NCBI GenBank assembly: GCA_945787595.1
Contig: CALZJV010000037.1
Coordinates: forward strand, 1-25,669
Reading direction: 5' to 3'
Length of the DNA: 25,669 bases
DNA from: an uncultured Desulfobacterales bacterium
Lineage (GTDB): Bacteria; Desulfobacterota; Desulfobacteria; Desulfobacterales; JAFDCJ01
In this document: one piece after another, positions 8,593 through 16,255 of the stretch
How the letters are laid out: the number at the start of each line of letters is the position of its first letter
Numbering within the stretch: position 1 is the stretch's first letter
Translations under genes and position numbers: made by a program
Notes under the pieces: model-generated
What the model was told of the DNA's origin: nothing
Database searches by the model: none
What the model saw: the letters and a program-made list of their open reading frames with translations, nothing else

Positions 8593-11163
8593 ATGATTAC
8601 GTTCGCGCTGAACGGTCAGGAGACGGGATTTGCCGGCGATGAAAAGACATCGCTGTTGAGTTTTCTGCGCGAAGAGAAGGGGATTACGTCCGTCAAGGAT
8701 GGCTGCTCAGGGCAGGCGGCCTGCGGAGCTTGTTTGGTAGAGCTGGACGGAAAGCCCGCCCTGGCATGCTCCACATCGCTGAAACGGGTGTCCGGTAAGA
8801 AGATCGTCACCATCGAGGGATTTCCGGAAAACGTGCGGCGCACCCTGGGTCGAGCCTTTGTGGCCAAAGGCGCGGTGCAGTGCGGCTATTGTACGCCGGG
8901 CATCCTCTCCCGTGCCAAAATCCTCTTGGAAAGCAACCCCGCTCCCAGCCGCGATGACGTCGTCAAAGCCTTGAGGGCCAATGTCTGTCGCTGCACCGGT
9001 TACGTCAAGATTATCGATGCCATCCTGCTGGCCGCCCAGGCCCTGCGGCAAAATCAGGAAATCGCCTGGGAGCAAAAGACCGGCATTGGTTACTCCACCC
9101 CCAAGTACGAAGGTTACGAAAAAGCGCTAGGGATCAGTCCGTATATCCATGACATGAAGTTTGAAGGCATGCTTTATGGGGCTTTGAAATTCAGCGAACA
9201 TCCCCGCGCCAAGGTGCGAAACATCGACGTATCAGCCGCAGAGCAGTTGCCCGGCGTGATCCGGATTTTTAGAGGCCGGGACATACCGGGGCAGCGCTAT
9301 CAAGGCATCCACGTCAAAGACTGGCCCATGCTGGTCGCCCAAGGCGAGGAAACCCGCTGTATCGGTGACGTGCTGGCCGGTGTCGTGGCGCAAAGTGAAG
9401 AGATTGCCCGCCAGGCGCTAGAACGGATTCAAGTCGATTACGAAGTCCTGGAACCTCTGATCGAGATGACCGCCGCAGCCGACAGCCCGGTGCGCATCCA
9501 TCCGGACGGTAACCTGCTCAAGGAGACAGTCATCTGCCGCGGAGAACCCTTGGATCAGGTATTTGCCGCGTCAGCCCACGTGGTGGCAGGCGTTTTTGAA
9601 ACCCCCTGTGTAGAGCACGCCTTTCTGGAGACCGAGACCAGTATCGCGCGGCCCGACGCCGCTGATGGTGTCACGGTCTATTCTCAAAGTCAGGGTATTT
9701 TCAAGGACCGTCAGCAAATTGCTTCGCTGCTAAACCTGCCCGAGGAGAAGATCGACATCGTGCAGGTTTCAGCCGGTGGCGGTTTCGGCGGCAAGGAGGA
9801 TTTGACCGTCCAGCACCATGCCGCGCTCTATTGTATGGCATTGCGGCGCCCGGTCAAGGTTCGCCTTAATCGCGCCGAGTCCATTCGCATGCACCCCAAA
9901 CGGCACCGCATGCTGATGAGCTACAAACTGGCCTGCGACGAAAAGGGCAAGCTCACCGCTCTGCGAGCCCGGATCGTGGGGGACACCGGGGCTTATGCCT
10001 CTGTTGGCGGCGAGGTGGTCGCCCGCACCGGGACCCATGCCGCTGCGGCCTACCATGTGCCCAGCGTGGACGTCGTGGCCAGTGCCTACTACACCAACAA
10101 CCCCCCGGCGGGGGCCTTCCGGGGATTCGGTGTCAATCAATCCAACTTCGCCATGGAAAGCCTGGTGGACGAACTCTGCATCCAGGGCGGCTTCGATCGC
10201 TGGCAGTTTCGCTACGACAACGCCCTTACCGCCGGGCGCATGACAACAACCGGTCATGTGTTAGGTGAGGGCGTCGGTCTGCACCAGTGTCTGGAGGCTG
10301 TCAAAGATGCCTTCTATCAGGCCGAGTATGCCGGACTGGCCTGCGCCATTAAGAACTGCGGCATCGGTAACGGCCTGGAGGAGATCAGCGAGACGCGCCT
10401 TAAGGTCGTGGCTTCCGATCGCATTGACCTCCATCACGGCTGGACCGAAATGGGCCAGGGCATTCACACGATCGCCCGCCAAATACTGTGCGAGGTGCTG
10501 GGCATAGACAGTTCGGTGCAGATCGATGTCAAGTGCTCCACCGCGGCGGGAGCCAAGGGCGGCGTCACCACCGCCAGCCGGGGCACCGCACTGCTGGGAA
10601 ACTCCGTCATCGCAGCCGCCCAAAAACTGAAGGCCGACCTCGAGGGCCGCATGCTGGCCGATTTGGTCGGCAAGGAATACTTCGCCCGTTACGTGGTGGA
10701 CTGGACCACTGATCATAATGTGGATGGCGAGATCGTGAGCCACTTCTCCTACGGCTATGCGACGCATCTGGCTGTGCTGGACAAGGACGGCAATCTCCAA
10801 ACCATCCACGCCGCCCATGACGGCGGTAGAATCATCAACCCCATCCTCTACGAAGGCCAAATCGAAGGCGGTGTGGTCATGGGAATCGGGTACGCGCTCA
10901 GTGAAAAACTGCCCCTCAAGGGCGGTCGCCTGACCTCGGAGCGCATGTCAAAACTGGGGCTGCCCAAAGCCAAGGATGTTCCGGAAATCAAAACAATCGG
11001 CGTGGAGTGTGCCGATCCGATGGGACCCTTTGGTGCCAAAGGCGTCGGTGAGATTGTCTGCATCCCGACTGCGGCGGCCATTGCCAACGCGTATTGCCGA
11101 TTTGACGGAAAGCGTCGCTACCGGTTGCCCTTGTCACCATTGGCTGCCAAAAGCAAGCAATGA
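8593..11163 (+). CDS. Fused [2Fe-2S]/molybdopterin hydroxylase, selenium-dependent xanthine dehydrogenase type
   Basis: Molybdenum hydroxylase of the xanthine oxidase family, 856 aa, with the iron-sulfur and molybdopterin parts fused and no FAD domain. The first [2Fe-2S] site uses Cys38, Cys44, Cys47 and Cys59; the second uses Cys97, Cys100, Cys132 and Cys134. The molybdopterin part runs from about 165: GGGFGGKED (395-403), GAFRGFG with Arg510, EMGQG with Gln622, and the catalytic base Glu820 in GAKGVGE. Arg478, 32 residues before Arg510, is placed like Arg880 of bovine xanthine dehydrogenase, which fits a purine substrate. Layout and neighbours match the family annotated as selenium-dependent xanthine dehydrogenase, where selenium is thought to be a labile cofactor ligand; no in-frame Sec codon exists. 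The ATG at 8593 fits the family N-terminus better than the TTG at 8581. An FAD partner must come from elsewhere. Confidence 0.9.
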   Translation: MITFALNGQETGFAGDEKTSLLSFLREEKGITSVKDGCSGQAACGACLVELDGKPALACSTSLKRVSGKKIVTIEGFPENVRRTLGRAFVAKGAVQCGYCTPGILSRAKILLESNPAPSRDDVVKALRANVCRCTGYVKIIDAILLAAQALRQNQEIAWEQKTGIGYSTPKYEGYEKALGISPYIHDMKFEGMLYGALKFSEHPRAKVRNIDVSAAEQLPGVIRIFRGRDIPGQRYQGIHVKDWPMLVAQGEETRCIGDVLAGVVAQSEEIARQALERIQVDYEVLEPLIEMTAAADSPVRIHPDGNLLKETVICRGEPLDQVFAASAHVVAGVFETPCVEHAFLETETSIARPDAADGVTVYSQSQGIFKDRQQIASLLNLPEEKIDIVQVSAGGGFGGKEDLTVQHHAALYCMALRRPVKVRLNRAESIRMHPKRHRMLMSYKLACDEKGKLTALRARIVGDTGAYASVGGEVVARTGTHAAAAYHVPSVDVVASAYYTNNPPAGAFRGFGVNQSNFAMESLVDELCIQGGFDRWQFRYDNALTAGRMTTTGHVLGEGVGLHQCLEAVKDAFYQAEYAGLACAIKNCGIGNGLEEISETRLKVVASDRIDLHHGWTEMGQGIHTIARQILCEVLGIDSSVQIDVKCSTAAGAKGGVTTASRGTALLGNSVIAAAQKLKADLEGRMLADLVGKEYFARYVVDWTTDHNVDGEIVSHFSYGYATHLAVLDKDGNLQTIHAAHDGGRIINPILYEGQIEGGVVMGIGYALSEKLPLKGGRLTSERMSKLGLPKAKDVPEIKTIGVECADPMGPFGAKGVGEIVCIPTAAAIANAYCRFDGKRRYRLPLSPLAAKSKQ

Positions 11164-11369
11164 ATGGCTTAAAGTTATAATTCTGAGCCCTACTACCCGG
11201 CTTTGATTGCCCACTGGAAGGGGCTTACTTTATAGTGACTGGGTTTAAATCCGAATATCGAATTTCGAATTTATCTTAACCAAATTTCGACACCGCCAGT
11301 TAACTATGACCTGACAATGAGGACCACGCTTTCAATTTAGAAGTAAACCGAACCGGAGAGGACAGTTCC
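11164..11369. other. xdh-ssnA gap with a short heptad array
   Basis: This 206-bp gap has no credible gene. A short CGAATAT/CGAATTT heptad array lies at 11251-11272 with no matching inverted arm nearby. GGAGAGG at 11355-11361 is the ssnA ribosome site. I see no confident promoter or terminator. Confidence 0.6.
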
Positions 11370-12647
11370 ATGACTTTATATCTGAAAGACTGCACGTTTT
11401 TGAATTGGGATAGTTTTGATATTACACGATCGAATCTGGCCGTTGAAGAAGACCCTCGGAAGGGGATATCCTTTTTGGCGAGTGTGCCTTCATCGGATAA
11501 CCTCAGTCCGCAAGATCGCGTGATAGACTGCACCGGCAAGCTGGTGACCAAATCCTTCGGCTGTGGCCACCACCATATTTACTCTACCCTGGCGCGAGGC
11601 ATGCCTGCACCGCGCAAGATACCGGCAAATTTCACTGAGATACTCCAGTACGTCTGGTGGCATATAGACAAACGCCTGGATTTGGAGATGATCGAGGCCA
11701 GTGCCCTGGCTTCCGCCATCTACTGCGCCAAAAACGGTGTGACCTTTGTCATCGACCATCACGCCTCGCCCCTGGCGATTAGAGGCTCTTTGTCTGCCAT
11801 TGCCCAAGCCTTCGACCGGGTGGGAATCGCCCACATGTTGTGTTATGAGATCTCCGATCGTGACGGTGAAGGTCCTCGAGAAGAGGGGTTGGCCGAAAGC
11901 GATAACTTTTTAGCGGCGGGCCATCCAGGTCATGTGGGATTGCACGCTTCCTTTACGGTGGGAGATTCACTTTTGGAAAAAGCGGTCGCGCTGGCCCGCA
12001 AACACGACAGCGGTCTACACGTGCACGTGGCCGAGGACAGGGCCGATCAGGAGGATTCCTTGGCCAAGTATGACCAACGGGTGGTAGAGCGTTTTGAGAA
12101 GGCCGGTGCCCTGGAACTGAAAAAGTCCATCTTCGCCCACTGCATTCACCTCACGGATCGGGAAAAGGCCTTGTTGCGGGAATCAGGCGTCTGGGTGGTC
12201 CAGAACGTGGAGAGCAACCAAAACAACAATGTGGGCGTGGCCGGCTATACCTTTATCACCGATAACGTGATGCTGGGTACCGACGGCATGCACTGCGACA
12301 TGCTGCGCAGCGCCAAGGCCGCTTTCCTTGTGGGCCAGTCCACGGAAGGCATCGGTTTCGACGGGGTTTATCGGCGCTTTCGTAACGTACACCGCTATGC
12401 GCAGGCATTCGATTTTCGCGGAGATGGAGAAAATAACTTAGTGATACTTGACTATGATTCGCCTACCGAGGTAACCTCGGAAAATTTCCTGGGACATTTC
12501 GTCTATGGTATCGATGCCCGCCATGTGGAAACGGTTATCTGCTCTGGCAAGGTGATCGTAGAAAACGGCAAGGTGACCCATGTGGATGAGGACGATGTGC
12601 TGACTTTTGCCAGGGAAATGGGCAAAAAACTGTGGGGTAAAATGTAA
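11370..12647 (+). CDS. ssnA: SsnA, amidohydrolase-superfamily protein
   Basis: Cytoplasmic metal-dependent hydrolase of the chlorohydrolase/guanine-deaminase branch, 425 aa (E. coli SsnA about 442). Metal-site residues are visible: His67 and His69 (GCGHHHIYST), His217 and His219 (HVHVAED), His257 with a following His260 (HCIHLTDRE), and Asp305 (LGTDGMHCD). The family is named a putative selenium-metabolism protein for its linkage to ygfK and the molybdenum hydroxylases. A role opening or deaminating a purine-derived ring is more in keeping with the fold; the substrate is not known from sequence. GGAGAGG at 11355-11361 supports the start. The gap to ygfK is only 112 bp and is one of the few without heptad repeats, suggesting a tight ssnA-ygfK unit. 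Confidence 0.94.
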   Translation: MTLYLKDCTFLNWDSFDITRSNLAVEEDPRKGISFLASVPSSDNLSPQDRVIDCTGKLVTKSFGCGHHHIYSTLARGMPAPRKIPANFTEILQYVWWHIDKRLDLEMIEASALASAIYCAKNGVTFVIDHHASPLAIRGSLSAIAQAFDRVGIAHMLCYEISDRDGEGPREEGLAESDNFLAAGHPGHVGLHASFTVGDSLLEKAVALARKHDSGLHVHVAEDRADQEDSLAKYDQRVVERFEKAGALELKKSIFAHCIHLTDREKALLRESGVWVVQNVESNQNNNVGVAGYTFITDNVMLGTDGMHCDMLRSAKAAFLVGQSTEGIGFDGVYRRFRNVHRYAQAFDFRGDGENNLVILDYDSPTEVTSENFLGHFVYGIDARHVETVICSGKVIVENGKVTHVDEDDVLTFAREMGKKLWGKM

Positions 12648-12743
12648 TCTACAGACCTCTTAATTCATAATATAAAAGTGACCGTAGACATTAATATATA
12701 CCGAGGAGTTGCCCATAAATTGGACATTCGGTCGGTCTGGGTT

Positions 12744-12752
12744 AAAAGGAGA
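12744..12752 (+). promoter_or_regulatory. Shine-Dalgarno site of ygfK
   Basis: AAAAGGAGA lies 7 nt before the ATG at 12760. It favours this start over the in-frame TTG at 12709, which would add 17 residues absent from the family. Confidence 0.8.
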
Positions 12753-12759
12753 TGACACG

Positions 12760-15700
12760 ATGAGCAGTGACAAATTTTGGGGCTGTCACATCGAGACCCT
12801 GCTCCAGTGGATCCTGGAAGAAGAAAAGCAGGGACAGATTTTCGGGATTCCCAAAGAACTCTTTTTCATCCCCACAGAGACGGACCCTTTCCGGATTCGC
12901 CGCTATGGGCAGCTTTTGGAGACACCCCTGGGGGTAGCGGCCGGCCCCCACACTCAGCTTTCCCTGAACCTGATCGCCGCCTGGCTGACCGGGGCCCGTT
13001 ATTTAGAATTGAAAACGGTCCAGGTGTTGGACGAACTGGAGGTCACCAAGCCCTGCATCGATATGACCGATGAGGGCTACAACTGCGAATGGTCTCAGGA
13101 GCTGAAGCTGGACCAATCCTTTGATGAATACCTGAATGCCTGGATCGTATTGCACATTCTCAAGGATAAGTTCGGCTGGGGTATCTCCGAGGAGAGAGGA
13201 TTTATCTTCAATATGAGCGTAGGATACAATTTGGAGGGTATCCTCAGCGATACTGTCCAGCGCTTCCTAGACCGCATGCAGGATTGCACGGAGGAAAAAA
13301 GCGCCAAGATTGAACGTTTGGCCAAACTTTACCCCAGGGTCAGGGAGCTGGATATCCCAAGCCGCATCTCCGACAACGTAACAATATCGACCATGCACGG
13401 CTGCCCGCCGGACGAGGTGGAAAAGATCGGCCGTTATTTTGTGACCGAGCGTAATCTCAATACCACCATCAAGCTCAATCCAACCCTTTTGGGACCTGAA
13501 CGTTTGCGAGGCATCCTCAACGACAAACTGGGCTTTGAGACGGTAGTGCCGGATCTGGCCTTTGACCACGATCTCAAATACATCGACGGCGTGGCCCTGA
13601 TCCGTGCGCTTCTGGCCGACGCCGAAAAAACCGGGGTGGCCTTCAACATCAAACTAACCAATACACTGGAGACCAGCAACCAGGAGCAGAATCTGCCCAA
13701 AAACGAGCAAATGGTCTACATGAGCGGCCGCGCCTTGCATCCCATCAGTATCAACCTGGCCGCTCGTTTGCAGGCGGAGTTCGAGGGCGTCCTGGATATA
13801 TCCTTTTCGGCCGGGACCGATTGCTTTAACTTCGCCGATGTCATTGCCTGCGGTCTGAAACCGGTCACGGTCTGCTCCGACATATTGAAACCCGGCGGCT
13901 ATGGTCGCCTGTCACAGTACCTGAAGGAGCTGGGTAAAGCCATCCTTGACAGCGGCGCCAAGACCATAGAAGACTTCATCCTGGCCCGCAGCGCCGAGAC
14001 TGAGGATCAACAAAAGGCCGGGCTGAGGAATCTTCAAGCGTATGCTGAAGCGGTGTCTAAAAAGCACGCCTACCAAAAGACTCGTTTCCCTTATGATAAC
14101 ATCAAAACCCACCTCGAGCTCCATACGTTTGATTGCATCGCAGCTCCCTGCATGACGACCTGTCCCGTCAGTCAGGACATCCCCGGTTATATGTATTACA
14201 CGGCCCGGGGAGACTATGCCAAGGCACACCAGGTGATTCTGGAGACCAACCCCTTTCCCAACATTCAGGGCATGGTTTGCGATCATTTGTGCCAAACCAA
14301 ATGTACGCGCATCAATTACGACGACCCCTTGTTGATCAGGGAGATCAAGCGCTTCATTGCTCAAAGAAGCGACCGGGCCGGCGGGCTCAAGGTGGCTCCA
14401 CTCAATGGGATCAAGGTGGCCATCATCGGGGCCGGGCCCTCCGGATTGGCCTGCGCCCATTTTCTGGCACTGGATGGATTTGAAGTCCAAATATTCGAGA
14501 GCAAGGCGTTTGCGGGGGGATGGGCCTCGGATGCCATCCCAACGTTCCGGCTCGACGAGGCCAGCATCCGCGAAGACATCGATGCGATCTTGGGACTGGG
14601 TGTCGACATCCAATATCGGACCCAAATCGACCGCCAAAGATTCGAGCAGCTGCGCCGTGATTGCGATTATGTTTATATCGCCATCGGGGCCCAGGAGGGC
14701 ACCGAATTGGGTGTTCCCGGCGAAGACGCCGAAGGGGTCATGGATCAGTTGCGCTTTTTAAGCGCGGTTCGCCGCGGCGAGCGGCCGAATCTTGGAAAGA
14801 AAGTGGCCGTCATTGGCGGCGGCAATTCGGCCATGGATGCAGCCCGTACTGCAAAACGCCTGGTCGGCGAGGAGGGTGAGGTCAGCGTCGTCTATCGGCG
14901 CACCCGTCAAGAAATGCCGGCTGCTGCCGAGGAAGTTCAGGCCATGATCGATGAAGGCATTCAGCTGATCGAACTGACCGCCCCCGAGTGCATGCTGGTC
15001 GAAGACGGTCGTGTGCGATCCAATCTGTGTTTTCGCATGGAGCTCGGAGAAAAAGATGACAGCGGTCGACCCCGGCCGATCAAACTCGACGGTTCCGAAT
15101 TCGAATTGAATGTTGACAGTGTTATTTCGGCCATCGGTCAGCGCGTCAACCTTGATTTCTTCCCCGAAAAGAAACTGGAAATCAATCCGGCTACCCATGA
15201 GACCCAGCTCGAAAACGTATTCGCCGGCGGCGACGCTGTCCGCGGGGCCTCCACCCTCATCAAGGCCATTGGTGACGGCAAGAAGGTGGCCGAGACCATC
15301 AAACGACGTGCTCTAAAGGATTTAAGGGTTCCGGAGAGCGTTTCAGCGAAAGCATCGGACCCCGTGGATTTGAAGCGTCGCAAAGCCCATCGGGAATTAG
15401 GCGCCGAATTGCCGGAAATCGGCTTTGCTGAACGCTCCGGATTCGAGATGGTGATTAAAACCCTGGATGAGGATGCGGCCCAAAAAGAGGCTGGCCGCTG
15501 TCTGCAGTGTGACGAAGTCTGCAGTATCTGTGTGACGGTTTGTCCAAATCGCGCCAATATCGAGTTTTCGGTGGAACCCCTGGAATTTAAATTGCAGCAG
15601 GCGCAGCAGACCGGCAACGGTATAGAAATTTCAGATATCGAGACGGTTCGCATCGAACAGAAATACCAGATCCTGAATTTGGGTGATTATTGTAACGAAT

Positions 15701-16059
15701 GCGGCAACTGTGCTACCTTTTGTCCGACCAGCGGCGCACCTTACCAGGATAAGGCCAAGTTCCACCTGACGGCCGAGAGCTTTGCCTCCGCGCGGATCGG
15801 TTACTATTTCAGCGCCGATAACCGACTTGCGTACAAACACGAAGAGCGCCGCGCCGATCTTGAGATCTCTGCGGACGGTTACATCTATGAAAATGAAGCG
15901 GTAAGGGTCAACCTGAGTAATGATTACATGGTCCAAAAGGTCGAATTGAAAGGCAACGGCAACGCTGCCGTAAACCTGCGGCATGCCGCGGAAATGGCGA
16001 TCCTCGCCCAGGCAGCGCGCCACGTGCTGCCCCTGGCACTAAGGGATATTGAATATTGA
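12760..16059 (+). CDS. ygfK: YgfK, iron-sulfur flavoprotein (putative selenate reductase subunit; dihydropyrimidine-dehydrogenase-like)
   Basis: Large cytoplasmic redox protein, 1099 aa. Domain order: a dihydroorotate/dihydropyrimidine-dehydrogenase-like barrel at about 50-390 (GVAAGPHTQ near 58, TMHGCPP near 211, KLNPTLLG near 237, GTDCFNFADV and LKPGGYGRL near 352-385); a cysteine-rich Fe-S domain (CMTTCPVSQDIPGYM near 464, CDHLCQTKCTR near 507); a GltD-like FAD/NAD(P) domain (IGAGPSGLACAHFL near 555, IGGGNSAMDAARTAKR near 684, FAGGDAVRGASTL near 821); and two C-terminal [4Fe-4S] sites (CLQCDEVCSICVTVCPNRAN near 914-933, YCNECGNCATFCP near 977-989). It is named a selenate reductase subunit by genomic linkage only. 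The domains suggest electron transfer from NAD(P)H to a ring-reducing site or to the XdhD-YgfM pair. The last residues (DIEY and stop) lie in a heptad array. Confidence 0.95.
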   Translation: MSSDKFWGCHIETLLQWILEEEKQGQIFGIPKELFFIPTETDPFRIRRYGQLLETPLGVAAGPHTQLSLNLIAAWLTGARYLELKTVQVLDELEVTKPCIDMTDEGYNCEWSQELKLDQSFDEYLNAWIVLHILKDKFGWGISEERGFIFNMSVGYNLEGILSDTVQRFLDRMQDCTEEKSAKIERLAKLYPRVRELDIPSRISDNVTISTMHGCPPDEVEKIGRYFVTERNLNTTIKLNPTLLGPERLRGILNDKLGFETVVPDLAFDHDLKYIDGVALIRALLADAEKTGVAFNIKLTNTLETSNQEQNLPKNEQMVYMSGRALHPISINLAARLQAEFEGVLDISFSAGTDCFNFADVIACGLKPVTVCSDILKPGGYGRLSQYLKELGKAILDSGAKTIEDFILARSAETEDQQKAGLRNLQAYAEAVSKKHAYQKTRFPYDNIKTHLELHTFDCIAAPCMTTCPVSQDIPGYMYYTARGDYAKAHQVILETNPFPNIQGMVCDHLCQTKCTRINYDDPLLIREIKRFIAQRSDRAGGLKVAPLNGIKVAIIGAGPSGLACAHFLALDGFEVQIFESKAFAGGWASDAIPTFRLDEASIREDIDAILGLGVDIQYRTQIDRQRFEQLRRDCDYVYIAIGAQEGTELGVPGEDAEGVMDQLRFLSAVRRGERPNLGKKVAVIGGGNSAMDAARTAKRLVGEEGEVSVVYRRTRQEMPAAAEEVQAMIDEGIQLIELTAPECMLVEDGRVRSNLCFRMELGEKDDSGRPRPIKLDGSEFELNVDSVISAIGQRVNLDFFPEKKLEINPATHETQLENVFAGGDAVRGASTLIKAIGDGKKVAETIKRRALKDLRVPESVSAKASDPVDLKRRKAHRELGAELPEIGFAERSGFEMVIKTLDEDAAQKEAGRCLQCDEVCSICVTVCPNRANIEFSVEPLEFKLQQAQQTGNGIEISDIETVRIEQKYQILNLGDYCNECGNCATFCPTSGAPYQDKAKFHLTAESFASARIGYYFSADNRLAYKHEERRADLEISADGYIYENEAVRVNLSNDYMVQKVELKGNGNAAVNLRHAAEMAILAQAARHVLPLALRDIEY

Positions 16060-16188
16060 AGATTGCAGAATGAATATTAAGGATTTCAGTCTATTTTATT
16101 GTTGTTCGTGCTTTATTTATGAGGCAAGCGATAATAAAAAAAGATAGAATACCACAAATCTTCAATTTTCAATCGTCAATCTTCAATC
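16047..16188. repeat. Inverted heptad-arm element, copy G (ygfK-xdhA gap)
   Basis: The left arm (16047-16074) is GAATATT/GAAGATT heptads and begins inside ygfK; the right arm (16157-16188) is AATCTTC/AATTTTC heptads. The core is the reverse complement of copy E (8431-8578), including 30 identical bases (16137-16166). Copies E and G therefore face each other across xdh, ssnA and ygfK. Confidence 0.85.
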
Positions 16189-16255
16189 TATCCGGTTCCG
16201 CTTAGCGGTAAAATAAGCACCTTAACCAAAAACCATTCGAAATTGGAATGTAATC

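Noticed and set aside
12709..12759. TTG start for ygfK at 12709
   Set aside because: It adds 17 residues without family support, while AAAAGGAGA fits the ATG at 12760.
12760..16059. Reading ygfK as glutamate synthase small subunit or as a true dihydropyrimidine dehydrogenase
   Set aside because: The GltD-like and barrel domains are there, but the domain order and the motifs across the whole length match YgfK, and the pyrimidine-site motifs are not evident.
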